A stretch of DNA of 64,000 nucleotides. It comes from Onchidella celtica. Taxonomy: Eukaryota > Mollusca > Gastropoda > Systellommatophora > Onchidiidae. Positions 39,583 through 53,800 of this stretch are shown here, piece after piece. The DNA lies in the NCBI GenBank assembly GCA_963931925.1, contig OZ007571.1, positions 16,734,506-16,798,505 on the forward strand. Reading direction: 5' to 3'. Positions within the stretch are counted from its first letter, which is position 1. Each line of letters begins with the position of its first letter. Under the pieces are notes generated by a model that searched no databases, was not told where the DNA came from, and was given only the letters and a program-made list of their open reading frames with translations. The position numbers and the translations under genes are program-made.

Positions 39583-40353
39583 CCCATACCCCGCGCGCTA
39601 CCCGTAAAGCCCGCTGCACGGGCGGGGACCTTACTCACGGAGAATCTTATCTGGGGTCACTGACCCGCGCCGCTATGCGATGACCACAAACGCTGGCCAC
39701 ATGGTTCGGTTTTTATTGATCGGTATGAAAACATTCGCTGCTATGCCTTATCACACTTGATAATGAATTAACCAGCAAAACCTTAGTCTGTCAGTCTCTA
39801 ACCAATGATCTGACTTATGATTCCAAACTGACAGCTGTAGTTTTCTTGAGAACGAAGCATGATAACTAGTCACGCCCTCCCAAGCCCTACACAAATGGTT
39901 TCATCCTGATTGACACATACTAATAAACCAATGTGGGCATTTGGGGCAAAGATTATTTCAGAGCTTGTTTCTGATTGGTTCTTAGATACAGACAACTCCA
40001 GATGGTGGTCAGCTTGTGAGAAAATGAGATAATATTGCAAATTTGTTGAGCAACAGTTCGCATGTTGATGTTACATCTTTTGAAAGTGTGGGGAGAGCCT
40101 TAGAAAGCTTAGTCTTTGTGATTCCGACCAGTGGTTCACTGGTTAACATGTCCATGTCACAATGCGTTTGATTTAGAAGAGATACAGTGAACAATAACAC
40201 GGTGGTTACGTCTCAAAAAGGTCAGTGACCTGATGCGTGAAAATACGGCTTGCGCGTGGCGCAGTCAGCTTGACCTTCCTGACTTTTGCCGCCCGTGCGG
40301 CTTGAGCGCTTGCGAGTAAATACCGACAATTGCCGCCCCTCGCAGGGTGAGGG
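39583..40353 (-). mobile_element. piggyBac-like MITE, 771 bp, copy 2 (inverted, intergenic)
   Basis: This is the reverse complement of the element at 4782-5552 over its whole length, differing by scattered substitutions. It has TTAA at 39579-39582 and 40354-40357. The equal length and high similarity suggest recent amplification. It lies in the gap between the ATG4D 3' end and the AP3D1 5' end. Confidence 0.82.
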
Positions 40354-40357
40354 TTAA

Positions 40358-43210
40358 CTGACGTCTAACTTCAGCACATCTGAAGAACTGAACAGAAATA
40401 ACATCTGCAGCAAAAAAAAAAAAAAAGAGAAAGAAAAAACTTGTCTGGAAGATCAAATCATGAAAAATAATACAGTGCATTAATAACTGATTGCAGGTTG
40501 GTCAAATTCCTTAATTCATTCTATGCAGAAAACTTAACATTGAGGAAGAGAATCTAAATTAACAGGAAAATGTGCACAGGCTCTGAGCAAACATTCATTT
40601 GTAACAATAACGTAAAAGAATTAAAATCCAATAACCCTTTTACATTTCAGGCTGTAAATCGTTAGGCAATAATCTAACTGGCATAAGGCATATTAATGTC
40701 CAGCGTATGAAAGTCCTGAGGAATCTGAGAGAGACATTAAACAAAAGAATAATTTATTTGACATTCTTGTTTCAAGTCCGATAAGCAAATCGGCCAATGA
40801 GAAAAAAGGGAAAAAAAAAATATATATATATATATACAATTTATCACTAATAGCCTGAGTCAGAAAATTATATGCACAAATATTTTTCAGAATACATGTC
40901 TAGCATTAATAAATAATACATTTAATGGAAGAACGGGAGAGAAGTGAATGTCTACTTGACAGAAAACTGATGAACATTACACATTAATAATGTGTATTTT
41001 GAGCTCTTGTGTCTGATTTGGCTGGACTCCAAAATATTCGGGGCTAAAGTTGTTAACATTTATATATTGAAAATGACACTCTGTTTCATAATGAATTTTT
41101 GAGTCAAAAGAATTTTGGTAAATGCTGGGAAATTCCATGCTGTCTGTCACCAATGTTGGATGCGAGATTAGAAGTTTCCTATCGCCTTATTTCTATAAGT
41201 AAAAAATTGACTTCGAATTTTGCGCAAAACATAGCACAGCTGCATAAACTGAGGGCATACAATATTCTGTCGGTCATTTACCACATGCCACTCATGTAGA
41301 CATCAACTGGAGAAAACACTATGTGCATGAGAACAAGAAAATGGCTCATGTGATAAGAGATATCTTTTGGTTATAAATTCACAATAAACAATTTCTGGAA
41401 ATGTATGATGCCAAGTTAATATCCACAAACTCCCCTTCCTCGTAACACTGCAGATATCAAATTAAATAAGGGCCAAACATGTAATGAAAGTCATACTTGT
41501 ACCTAAAAATACATGGCAGTTGTAAGGAAAATGACTAGATGGCAGATAATTGAACTACACAAGGTTAAAAAAGAAAAAAAAAATCAGGAACACCATTCTT
41601 CTATCCCACCAATGTAGTAAATCAGTCAGATTCCTCACCCAAATACTAAAATGCTGCAATTCCTTCTGGTCTATCTTTTAAGGAATGACCATAATTATGA
41701 AATTTGATAAAAGGTGTGATTCTAATTAAAAGAAATTCTTAGTTCTGCATTGATAGTAACAAAACTGCATGTAATGTACACTGTTATAAGAATTTTTGGG
41801 AATCTATTTTCTTGTTATCAATCACATATTTTTATCATTATTGTGCTCAAACTCATTTGGAGTACTGGTATGTGAATGATAATCAGATTCATCTGAGATT
41901 TTCTTGGCCATCATACTATGTTATAAATTCACACTTAAATCATTCGCAGCTTTCCGTTCTCTCTCATTACCAAAACTTGTGTTGAGTGGGTCAATCCCTT
42001 TCTCTTTAAAACAGGAACAAGTCAAATGTCATGCACTTTTTGCCACTCTATGGTGATACACAATTTAAAAGGAAACAGAAATACGTACAGCTGTGCATAA
42101 CTATAATCATGGCCATAGAAGCAAAATCAATGGTTGCTATGTGAATCACTGCCACATGGCATCATGTGGAGTTGTGGGAAATTCATAGAAAATGCCAAAT
42201 GGAGTAATGTGGAGTTAGATCAGCAGTATGCCAATCCACTGAATTTTTAATTTGTTGTGGTTATTGCCTGCTTCCTCATTTGAAGAAAAGACAGCAACAA
42301 ACCAACAAAAAAACACACAAAAAAAAACAACACTCCAGTTCTGAAGGTTTGTTTGAATGACCTGCTTTGCTGCACTGCATTATTTGGCAAAAACCAGTTT
42401 CATCTAATCACTTCCCAACAGGCACAGTAGCTGACCTCTTTCTTCAAATATGGTATTAGAACATACCAAACTTACACATACTCTGTTGAATGAATTGATG
42501 AATGAAGAAGCAGGGCTGTGATTGGGGGAAAGTAGAGGAAAATGAGCTTGTGCCATACAGTGGCATTAATAATTTTTTAGGAAAATAATGAGGTGCTGTT
42601 GCTTGCAAGAGTACAACATAATAGTTTTCGATGCACAGTATTTCTAAGGAAGAACAATAAAAAAAAAAAAAAATGAAGAAACTCTTACAGTAAAACACAA
42701 TTATATTAAATGCGCCGGAGAGAAGTAAGAGAATAAGCTGTGATCTATGAAATATATCATATAACATTGAAAGATGACAATTAACAATCACAAAATAAAT
42801 ATCTTCTTTCATTTCTGTTTGTTCTAGCGTAACAAATGAATGAATTGAATTATACTAATTAATGTTATATTATCACAAGTTTTGTTGGCAGTTAAAAAAA
42901 TGCACCATCTGCTGACAAAAATTTTCAGTCAACTTTCTTTTTTTAGAAACAAGTTGTCTGGCAATGCTGTTAGTCTCTGTTTAAACCTTCAGCAACATTC
43001 GAGCCTTCAAGAGTGGCTTTTCTTAACCCTTCCTGTAACTAGTGCATGATGTAATGATGAGACTGGATTATCTCCAGGAAGTCACTTATACTGTACACAT
43101 CAACGAGCTACAAGTGATAGGAATACTAACTCTCATCTGATTGTATCTATTTATCTGCAGTGTTGGTAACAAGGGTTCAAAATACTAAAATACCTTTAGA
43201 ATAGTATAGT
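40358..43210. other. Intergenic, nothing recognised
   Basis: AT-rich sequence with a few A-runs and a short AT repeat near 40820-40836. No coding or mobile element was recognised in it. Confidence 0.6.
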
Positions 43211-44030
43211 CTTTCTTCTTCTTCTTTCGTACACTAAGTAATCACACTATAACTCCCGATTTTCTAATAAAATTAACCATCTGTAGTAAATTGTTTACAT
43301 TCCCATTTAGTTTTTCATCTACAGGTATTGGGCTGGGCCAGTAAAGGCTTCTGTTTTCTTCATAATTGGGGCATTTCTGTAGTACATGGGTGACTGTTTC
43401 TTCTTGACCACAACTGCAGAGCGACGACTGGGTTATTTTTATTTCGTTCAGATGTTTCTTCAGTTTTGTGTGTCCTGTCCTTAAGCGGAAAACAGTCACT
43501 TGGTCTTATCTTGGGAGTTCATAATACGCATCCTTGTTGGGGGGGGGGGGGGGGGGGGGGTTGTTTTCATTTTTTGATCTATCAAGGTTTTTATTTCTGA
43601 AAAAGAGGTTGGGACATTTGTTTGCATTTTTGTACTTCCTGCCTTTGCCAGTTTGTCTGCTTTCTCATTTCCTTGTATGCCGACATGTGAAGGGATCCAC
43701 TGCAGATGTAGTTCTTCACAATCTTTGCTGAGGGTGTGCAGTCTTTCAGACAGGGAATACATGTCACATGTTTCACTTTGGAGACCCTGTAATACTGACA
43801 GTGCATCCGTCAAAAGCACTGCTTTTGCTTTAGTAGTTCCAATCTCTTCTTTGAGGGTTTCAGTCGCACATCCAAGGGCTTCTGTTTCTGCTTTAAAGTT
43901 GCTGCACAGTTTTCCTGTGGAAATTTCTCTAGATATCACTTTTCCTGATGGGAATTTGACGTAAATCCCTCCACCTCCATTTGTTCCCTCTGCTGTATAG
44001 TGACATATATATGTTCCCTCCACCTAACCT
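43211..44030 (-). mobile_element. LINE 3' fragment with RNase H domain, 5'-truncated
   Basis: The minus-strand reading has an RNase H domain (GGGGIYVKFPSGK, AETEALGCA, LLTDALSVLQGL, LQWIPSHVGIQGNEKADKLA) and then a C-terminal tail with a Cys/His cluster (CSCGQEETVTHVLQKCPNY). This is typical of I-group LINEs. The two parts (43496-44023 and 43242-43499) lie in different frames around a long C/G homopolymer at about 43537-43560. The end facing 43211 has an (AAG)n tail. The reverse transcriptase and endonuclease are absent. Confidence 0.85.
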
Positions 44031-44642
44031 GGACAAACGAAAAAACTGGTTTACCCCACTGGTAGTGCATGATTCAACACCACATGGTGTACTTTCACAC
44101 TGTCTGTCTTCATCATGTCTTCAGCATTGAAATATGAAAATGAACACCTCACCTCACCTGTGTGTCATATAATGATAGCCTTGGAACACATAAAACAAAT
44201 GTCATTCACAAAGCAGACCAAGTTTATGACTAATCTCATAAAATTCCATCTTGATATATTTTTACCACAGCAAAAACAGCTTTAAGTGCTGTATGCTGAT
44301 GAATACTCCAGTCAGGATAATGAATCACAGTAATGAAAGTATGAGGGGGTGGGTGGGTGGGACAGGGCAGAGAGAGACAGACAGACACACAGCGAGACTC
44401 TCGATTCCAAGAACCACTGTCAACGAGAGAAGAAAAATTCTTCTCAGCAAAACAGGATCTGACTTTCTTCACACACTAATCTGGCAACAAAAGAAACACA
44501 TCACAAGGGGACTAATCAGCTGTCAAACAGCAATCACTGATGGTAATGACAGGTCAACACAAAAGTCAAGCAATCCTCTCTAGCTCTTTCAAATTGAAAC
44601 AAGCAATGCATTTGCCACCTTGAGCGCAAAATTTGGAATATT
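44031..44642 (-). other. ATG4D: Presumed ATG4D 3' UTR
   Basis: This is the region just past the ATG4D stop. I find no AATAAA or ATTAAA on the minus strand before the LINE fragment begins; a weak AATATA lies near 44256. The first AATAAA on this strand is inside the LINE fragment at 43590-43595. Confidence 0.5.
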
Positions 44643-44840
44643 TCATAACATTATGAAGTCCTCTGATTCTCGAGAAAAAGTCCTCTGTCTTTCACCATTT
44701 TCGTTTCTGTGATAGTGAGTAACCCTAACCCTCCTGTCCACAGTGGGTGGTGGATCATAACTGGTAGATGGATGCTCATGACTTCCACCAGAGAATATGA
44801 AAAGTGGATAGCTACCCTTCTGCTTCTGTGGGGAGACAAC
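44643..44840 (-). CDS. ATG4D: ATG4D last exon with C-terminal EDFIML tail
   Basis: The exon encodes residues 722-786: [13 protein letters not shown], a proline-rich linker, a basic segment and the terminal ESEDFIML. Vertebrate ATG4D ends in a very similar EDFVFL, and ATG4B has a C-terminal LIR at the same place. FIML after two acidic residues fits the LIR pattern aromatic-x-x-aliphatic. The stop is TGA at 44643-44645. Confidence 0.92.
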   Translation of the reverse strand, partial: VVSPQKQKGSYPLFIFSGGSHEHPSTSYDPPPTVDRRVRVTHYHRNENGERQRTFSRESEDFIML

Positions 44841-47800
44841 CTGTGGAAAACAGACAAAAAAAACAACAACGTGATAATGATTTGCATTAGTCACACAGTC
44901 ACCAAAAGATATTTAGTATAAAACTTTAAGACAAATATCAAACAAACAATACATATATTTATCTACTAAAAAATCTGACAAGATTCAAAGATAGGGTAGT
45001 TTGGGGGATAATTAATTGTCTCCCAGAACTGCCTACCTAGTGAATATCATTCAGCACAACTCAAGGCACTAGTAAAATGCAAGGTGGCAACATCTTTAGG
45101 ATGGAAACTGTCATAGCCCAAGGTAGTGTTGAATCAGAGCATCAGAAATGCTTCCATTACTGCATCTGAAAGTTTGATAGCCCTCCTAAATACTAATGAA
45201 GATCTCCAGGTATGTCAGCATTGAAGCTGTTAAACACAGGATGATTAATCTCTGTTTCGTGCAGGAAATATATCTCTGAAATGAGCACGTTACCTCAAAA
45301 TTACCTACTTCCATTCATCTACTATAATATTATGTAATTGAATGAAGCGAAGTCCAATTGCTAATTAAAACAGAAAAAAAAAGACAAATTTTTTCCCATT
45401 GCAGTGACTTCAAGCAATGAAAGTAACTCAGCAGAATAAATTCTGGGCATGAAAATGGCACAAGAAAATGAAGATCAGAGACAAGTACACTTGCAAATTT
45501 ATAAAGATCTGCGAGTAGAACCACATCGTCATGTCTCTATATCAAACAGCTCAGTGTAAATTTAAAATGAGATAGAATACCTCCTGGATTTCACGCTCAA
45601 ATTTGTCAAGCTCTGTTCTGTTTCGAAAGTAGAAACCCACTGTGCAGCTTGGATCCATTTTGTTCACAGAGAGTTTTCTCGGTGTCATGCAATGGTAGCT
45701 CTGGAAAACAAAGGAAATTTTATCCACAAGGCACACTTGATGCAAACGCTGTTCTCATTGCTACAAGTTGACATAAGTGGAAAAAAAAAATTCTATTACT
45801 ACCAGCAATCTGGCACTTAGGCAACACACATCCAGATGTTAGCCTATATTTAATAGATACATGGGAGTTCTTTTAAAATACAATTTCTCGTCATTATGAG
45901 AAATCAATACCATGCAAATGCGCCAGTATATTTGATCAAGGTGAGAATGTATGACTAAATAGGAATACACAATAACAAATCTGTCAAAAATGGTTTCAAG
46001 GTTAAAAATTCAAATGAATCATTTTTTACTTGATACCTTGCAACTTGATTTCTGAGAGATATTACATATTTTCTTTTTTTTTTTTTTTGCAACTTGATTT
46101 CTGAGAGATATTGCTTATTAAACCTGCCTCTCATCAAAACAAACTGTGTGAACACTCACTTCAATCCTGAAATTTTTCTCACTTGTGTCCACTGCCTCTC
46201 TGCACAAATGGGGATCAAGGTAGATGAGTTTATCATCTGAAAAATGTCAAGTAAAACACTAAAAAAGTTGTGCATACGCTTTTTTTCATCAGATGAATAG
46301 TGTTTAGATCTTATGTATATTCAAAATCATGGTACATATGATTTTCTATGCTGACATATATCCTTAATATGCTGCCATGAAATGAGCACAATGTTAAAGA
46401 TTGATTCAATCCTTTTATCCTGGCTACCAGATGGTGATATTACCTTTGCTGAATCTCTGATAGTTTTCATGCGTGTTTTTTTTTTTTTTATAGCAATGTA
46501 ACTTAGCTTCCTTTTGGATCATTTTTCATCTCTCTGCGAACAGTAATAAGTTTACGATTTCTGTATCAATAAGAAGGTTTGCACAGCCCAGTATTTAAAG
46601 TGACAGTGAATATATAAATTTTTTTGTTTTCCTCCTTTACCTGTGTATTATATTAATAGATCAAGATGTAGATAGCTGTGTAAGATGAAATTTATGCAAT
46701 CAGAGTGGAATATTAATATATCAGATCATCCCCATTCCCCTGTCACATTTTTGTAGAGAGAACTGACCCCCTACAGCAAACAAATAATGTGGTGGTACTA
46801 AATTAGAGTAAATTGGAGAGATGCAAATTAGTGTTGCTATCGGTCAACACGAAATCCCTCTAAGGAAGGCTGATGAACTGTTGAAAGAAGGAGGAAGGAT
46901 AGAAGATGTGAAAGGGTGCTGCAGCCGATTTCTAGTTCATCATACAGCAGTTCTTGTCAACTGATAGTTCATATGGCTCTTAAAATAAAGTGGGGTGAGA
47001 CTATCTTAGCTGCTAACCAGGACAGGTGGGATTTGGTAATTCTGTTCCACCCAACACTCTTGATAAAATCCCATACAAATGTCAATTCACAGGTAAGTCT
47101 CATTTGCTTGTTCTAATTCATTTACATGTTACACTCGTCATCCTTGTAACTGTCAGTTCCCAAACCTGTTCCCAGATTACATCACAACGTATTATGACGG
47201 GCACTTTATACACAAAGTAAACAAGTACCATTACCAACTTTCAAAGTGACAAACTAACCTTGATAACCAATGAAATACAAGGAATGTTTGGGCTTTCCTC
47301 CAATAATTCCCATGCAGTTTTCATGGGACAGCAAACCCTTCACACAAGGAATGTAAATCTCATTCATCACTTCACCGCCAAGTCTCATGGGAATCAAAAT
47401 GATTACAGATCTCAGCCATATGTCATCAGAAGGCTGGAAAAAATACACATATAATTATGAAAAACAACATTTTACTCAGTGAACATCACAGGATGTTACA
47501 TCATATCTTATCATCTATGTCTCTTTACTTCAAATTTAATTAGTGAATACATTTCATGTAAGAGTAATTAATTCTTTGTTTACTGAGATATGATTTAACT
47601 CACTGCAACTTGTGAACTACACTTCCAAGAATGTTCATTTTACTGGATCATTTTCTCAAATTTGATGACACTGAAAAATTTTCTTGCAGAATAACCGTCA
47701 TATAAACAGGGGTAGCAAGTTCATTTTGGCAGGTCTTATTAGGCCCCTTGTCAAATAAAGGGTTAAAGATAATTTACTTTTCCTGGATCTGTTCATCCAT

Positions 47801-50800
47801 CTGTTTTCTCATTCTTTTTGACATCTTATTGAAATTTGTAACATAAAACTTCAATTAATGTACTCAATAATGTGTTTTTCCAAATCAATGAACTTCTTTA
47901 TCATGAATCTCAGTTATGCCAATACAGTGACCGCAAACGAGTTTCAAATCCCTGGCAGTTATATGAATACAGGAATGAAAGAATGGTCTCTTGGTGTTTA
48001 ATGTGGTACAATATTCAACACTAGCCCACTGTGAAGACAAAATCTTGGTCATCTTCTCTAGTCCAGATGACGCTTCTTATATTCATAAATGGCCCACTGC
48101 TTTTCGCTGGAAAATGTGTTAACTACATTCTGTATGTTCATGAAAAAAAGAACAATCTACATGGGTGCAGGGATTAAGGTTAAGGACCAAGAAATTGTAC
48201 TATCATGTAAAATCTCCATCTCTCAGATTACTATTAAGTTATATTAGATAAATGTAGGGTAGTTTTTTCTTCAAGTATTTTGAACATGTAAAGGCTATTT
48301 TCTTAAAGAATCAATCTGTTTTATTTCTGTGATCTAATTTCTCTTTTACAGACTTTGAAATATTCAAGATAAATTCAATTTATTTGCAGCAAATGGTCCA
48401 AAATCCTTTCACAATGTCAAAAGAGACACGTCATAGTTCATATCATTTGTAAAAACCTGGATCTTTGTATCAACTTTTCATGCAAAACAACTTCCTGCTT
48501 AATGAGACTGTACCTGGAACTCATATATATATATGACAAAATTTCATATTGCTAGCAATGACATCTCTCACCAAATTATACTCCAAATCTTAGTCAGAAT
48601 TAAGGATTAATTGACTAAATATTCACCCAGCTCCCACTTCACAATCGAAACATGAGAAAGGGACATTGCAAAGTCTTACATCATTACTAGATGCTGTGGC
48701 CCCAGCTACATGAGCACTTTTGTCAGCGTCTGATGCACTCCTCACACTCTCAGACTTTTGTCTTGCTGTACAAAGTTTAATTACATCATCTTTGTACACT
48801 GAAAAAAAAATAAAAAAATTAAAGGACTGGTATGAATAGGTTGTCTCCATACTTTTCTCAAACCCAATATTAGGCAGTCCAAACTGATTTTTACATTTTA
48901 TCAAAATTCACCAGTTATTGTCTAATATGATGGAGGTTGTAAGCCCGAGAATTTTGATACCAAATTTATTATTCTGGCTCAAAGTTATGGCATTTTCAAA
49001 ACTGAACAAAAAAAACAAAACAAAAAAACAAAACTCGAATCTGCTACCTTTTACAAATTGCAGAATAGTCCAACTTTGACCACCCATAAAATGATAGTTT
49101 ACTGGGCCAGAGCATTGAAAATTCTCACCTACTATGTCAAAGGGGTGTACATCACCCTCAATTTTTTTCAAGGGGTACAAAATTAACATCTCATTTTAGT
49201 CAGTGAAGGGAGACAAAAATAATGTTGTTTTTTTTTTTTCCAAATTGAAAAGGGCTTCAACTTCGTGTTCTGCCATTGACTCATCATTGGGGGGTGGGCA
49301 AAGATGGCGAAAGGCTGGGTCTATATATGAAGTTGACATTTAGCGCTGGAACATGCCACTTGTTTAAGTTTGGCATACCTTTACAGTACAAAAGGCTAAG
49401 GTTCATTTATGCAAAATTTTGATCCTGGTCTACTGATGTTTCTACCAGTTTCTTAGTCAACAAACTTTTCAACTGATGATTTTCAAAGGAATTTCAATAC
49501 ATGACACAATAAAAAATACACTGCATTAAACCTCATTTATTTGGCGCCCTATGAGTTATTTTCAAATGTGCACTACAGCGACACAATGGTGACAATGCTC
49601 TGTGATCCTTCGTTAAGAAGAGGTCAAATTCGTATGTGCGGCTCTGAGTGAAAATGGCAAGACTTATATCTAGTTCAAGCAATAAAAAGAGACAGCCGCA
49701 CATATTAAACAACAAAAGATATCTTATTTCGATAAAGGAAGAACTGAAGTTTATTTTGATGCAGGATATATGCCGTTTTACAAAAACACACAGCCATAGT
49801 AGCCATGTGATGTTGACCTAAAATTATGCCAAAATGGGATTTGCTCCTTTAGTTTAGTGGGGCATTTTGACTACCTAAGACAGTTTGACACTCGCAGAGC
49901 CATTATTGAATTTGTAGCATACTGATTTTCTTTTACACATGTAATTTTTTGTGCATCAAGTTGCTGGCATATAAGCATTTTCAGTTCCTCACTGACAAAC
50001 AGCTCCTGACATATTCAATGCACTACTTGCTATTGGAGGAAGAGCTTTTCATAGCAATAAAGAGTTAGCGTCAATTTATAAATTTTCAAAAAAATTTTTT
50101 TATTTCATTTACTTAATAAGTTTATTAAATCAGGGTTAATCACTAGAGCCCAATGTTTTCATGACATAAAATAAAAGAATTGTACACATGTGATCATCAT
50201 CCTCAGATCAACAAAACCACCCTTATTAACAACATAAAGATCTCTTACAAGATTACAATCATAGTGGAAGATTTGGATCTATTTGGTGAGGAAAGTGAAT
50301 TACACTGAAAGTATGGGTGATCCATTCCATTTCTTAAAGCAAATTCAGCTTTTGCTTTCTTGGGGTAAAATGTTTACTCTAGACCAAAATAATGACTAAT
50401 ACCTACCAGTACAATCTTGAGCAACATATATACACAACTGGCTAAGAACTGGAATGGCTTGATAGGCTCTAGAGAAGGCATCTCTGAAATAAAGTGAAAA
50501 TGAGAAGACCATAACATTATATTCATGTTGCCAATTACAGATAATTTCTTGGAAATAAAAGGCAGTCTACAGTGTTTATAACCTCCATGCATGATTCTCC
50601 CTCTCCCCTTCTTTCTTGTTGTTGTTATTCTTTAGTTCAGCATATAACATAGACTTTTTTGGTAAATTCTGAATTATAGCTATAAGACAAAATTCTACAT
50701 TCATTTTATCAAACATTTAATGTGTTTGAGATGCCCTGACTGATTTCTCTTTTCATGAGCAGTGTAATCATGAATATCATTAACAAGGCTAAATAGTTTG

Positions 50801-53800
50801 CCTATACTGATTGCTTTATATTGCTTATTCAAGTTTCAAAGTAACCGCAGATATACAGTCAATAATCTGTGTAACTGAGGAGACCTGTCCAACAGATTTT
50901 TTAAGGAAATTTTTAGTAGTTCAAGGTACCTGAAAATATATGCCACAGATGCTGGTCCGTACCATTCCCCAGGATCTTTATTGTAAGCCCGTCCAAAGTT
51001 GGCCAAATGATGGAGGCAGAATGGTGTTTTGTCTGAAGGGCTATCCACAGGGTCAGAGAACCAACGTATTATTTCTCGATAAAAAGTTGACTGGGTCTCT
51101 GTTTGCACATCATACAATCTCCAGCCTGTAACCAAAAATAATAAAAAAATTAAAAGAATCACAAAAAAAGTAGCCTACTCCTTGATCTTATTAAAGTGAT
51201 ACCACATCAATTCCTAATTGTCAACAATTTGCAAGATAATATTTTTCAATTTTGACTGATAAAGTTAGCGCAATAAAATTTTTGTTCCCAGTTCTCCAGT
51301 TTACACACACATTGGACAATAATGACACTGCATTACAACAATTTACCCATTACTCAAACAGTGTTGGATCTGCAAGAAAAGTGTGATTGTACAATGCAGT
51401 ACACATATCACATGGTACAACTGCTATAGATTTAAAGTATCATCTCACATTATTTGCGAATTGATTTTATTGAATCATCACATAGGGTAAAACAGAGTAT
51501 GTGTTCATGAAGAAAAAAGATGCTTTGTTACCTCTTCCAAGGTAATGGGTGACTAAGCACTGGGCAATCAGCATTTGACCACTTCGTAGCATGCATCCCC
51601 AACCACAGTCTGTACTTAATTTTGTTCCAGGAATGGGATAAAAGTTGCTTCGATAAGTGAACCAGATACGGCTGGCAAAATCCTTGAGAAAATCTTCCTC
51701 GGGTTCTGAGCTTGGATCTAGGGAGACAAAAAAACCAACTCATAACATAGTTAAACCTGAATGCTGGAACTCCTATAATTATAAATGAACTTTCTCGAAT
51801 AAAGTCAGACAGACATGTAATATATTTGTCTTTCTCTTCCTGTTCCATAAAACCTTCCTCAAGTCTTGATATCCAATAACATCCATATTGTTACTTCCAA
51901 AATACAAAATACTGCTTTGTAGATATTTTAACTTAATATTGTGGTACGTGTAAAAAGCAGAAAATAACAACTAATAATAATGAGTGAACAAAACAAAGAT
52001 CTGGCCACATTCAGTAACAAGTAAAAGGCATTTGATTAAGGGAACCAAAATGCAAGACAAAATTTAAATTGAAACAATCCTATGAGTTTTTATGCTCCTT
52101 GATTTCAATATAGGTGAGCAGAAGCTCGGGGGGAGGCAGAGCACTAGGATAACAGTTCAAGAGGAAATAAGTTTTAGGCGGACGAAGGTTGTAGTGCCAA
52201 GTTAGTGCTCAGGAAAGCAAAGCGGGAGCGAAAGAAGGGAGAAAGAAAAATGATCAAGATGGGACTAGAACCCGCGACCTCTGCTACGGCACCCGTCGCC
52301 TTGCCAAGAAGAAAACAGATCGCTCAAAAAGGAGACGATCGTGGCCGAACTGTTCCCTTAAGCGATCTCTGGATCTATTTGCTCCTCTGGAAAAATTCAA
52401 TTAGTTGTGAATCATGTCAATGAATATTGAATACAGTGAGAAATTCTGATGACAAACCTTTTTCTCGTTTGTGGTAACATCTGCCTAGCAAATATAAAGG
52501 ACTGTCATACTTGATACTGGGCTTCGATTTAAAAGTCCAACCTGAAAAGAGAAAGCAATGCCAGTAATCTCTAAATGTGAAGATGATGCTCCAGTTTTAA
52601 AACACTTAATTTAGAGCTGTACATTCATAAAAACTAGAGAACTATTAATTAAACTTAATTAAAGTAGATAATTTCAGCATCTGAATTATAACACTGAAAC
52701 CAAGTGTACTTGGAAATGCCAGTTCTGAAATATAACCCTGATATTAATGAGATGTGCTCAAAATTGCACTTTAGTTTTTAGATTGGAAAAGAAGGTTAAC
52801 TATTTCTGGGTATTTTGAATTTTATACTAGATAAATGACTTTGAAACTCACTTAAATGCATCATTTTTTTTATCCTCAATAAAAGAGAATATATCTCTTT
52901 TCAGTTTAAATTAATGTGAAAATCCACCTTCCCAAATCTGAATTTCAGTTTTTGTCAGCCGAAGAAAGTAACATCTCTGCTCTTTACTTCATGAACCAAA
53001 AGTACAAAATTTCACGATTAGGTTTAAACTTTTTTTTTTATAAATGTTTAAATTTCTGAACTTCGCATCTGAATAAGAATTTCTTTGCAGCAGATTTAAG
53101 AAGGCATTATCAAGCAAGGTCACATAGGACTTTAAAGCCTTTCAACTTGATCCTTTCTGTGCCACTGTCAAATGCTAATTGATCAATAACCATTGTAGCC
53201 TGCATCATATAATATAAATCAGAGGCCTTGAGGTAAATGTTTTTACAAAATTAAATCTCTACAATGTCGGGCTCATTTAAAACATCAACATTGTCTGAAA
53301 AGTAAACTAAATGGTTTGCAAGAAAAAAACTTGACCCAGAAGGAGTCACTGTGAGATCTGAATTTGCACAGGATTTTTTTTCTGTGACTAAAAATGCTTT
53401 CGTCATCAATTTTTAAACAAAATATAGTAAGGTTACACTTACCATATTTGATATTATTCCATACTGATTTTACTTTTGTTTTCACATTTTCTGGTTCAAG
53501 ACGATGCTCAAATGCCTGTCTCAAGGACTCCAGGTCACTGGATGATTTTGGTTTACGCTTGAGCATTGGTTCACTTGCCATACTTGGCTGTGACATGTGC
53601 AGTCTGGTGCCAACTGCTGTAGATCCTTGGTAATGATTTCTTTCAGTATTATTAGCGCCATACTGAGCGAATTGGTCTGGAGAAATTTCTGAATTTGTCT
53701 GAACAGAAAAAGTGGTTGGAAGTGATTGGAATGGGCCATTAAGTGCCTTGGTTTTCAAACGGCTGCGACTTTGTTGACTGTGTAGCAGTTTAGGCCCACT

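Noticed and set aside
46037-46111. Short repeated block gcaacttgatttctgagaga around a T-run as a mobile element
   Set aside because: It is a roughly 25-bp duplication separated by a T-run, too small for a family call and without TIRs.
49200-49860. Possible TIR element in ATG4D intron 5
   Set aside because: The end similarity is weak and no target duplication could be fixed.
53285-53442. Continuation of ATG4D exon 1 past 53443
   Set aside because: A good GTAAGT donor at 53443 and exact phase match to the next exon show that this part is intron read-through.
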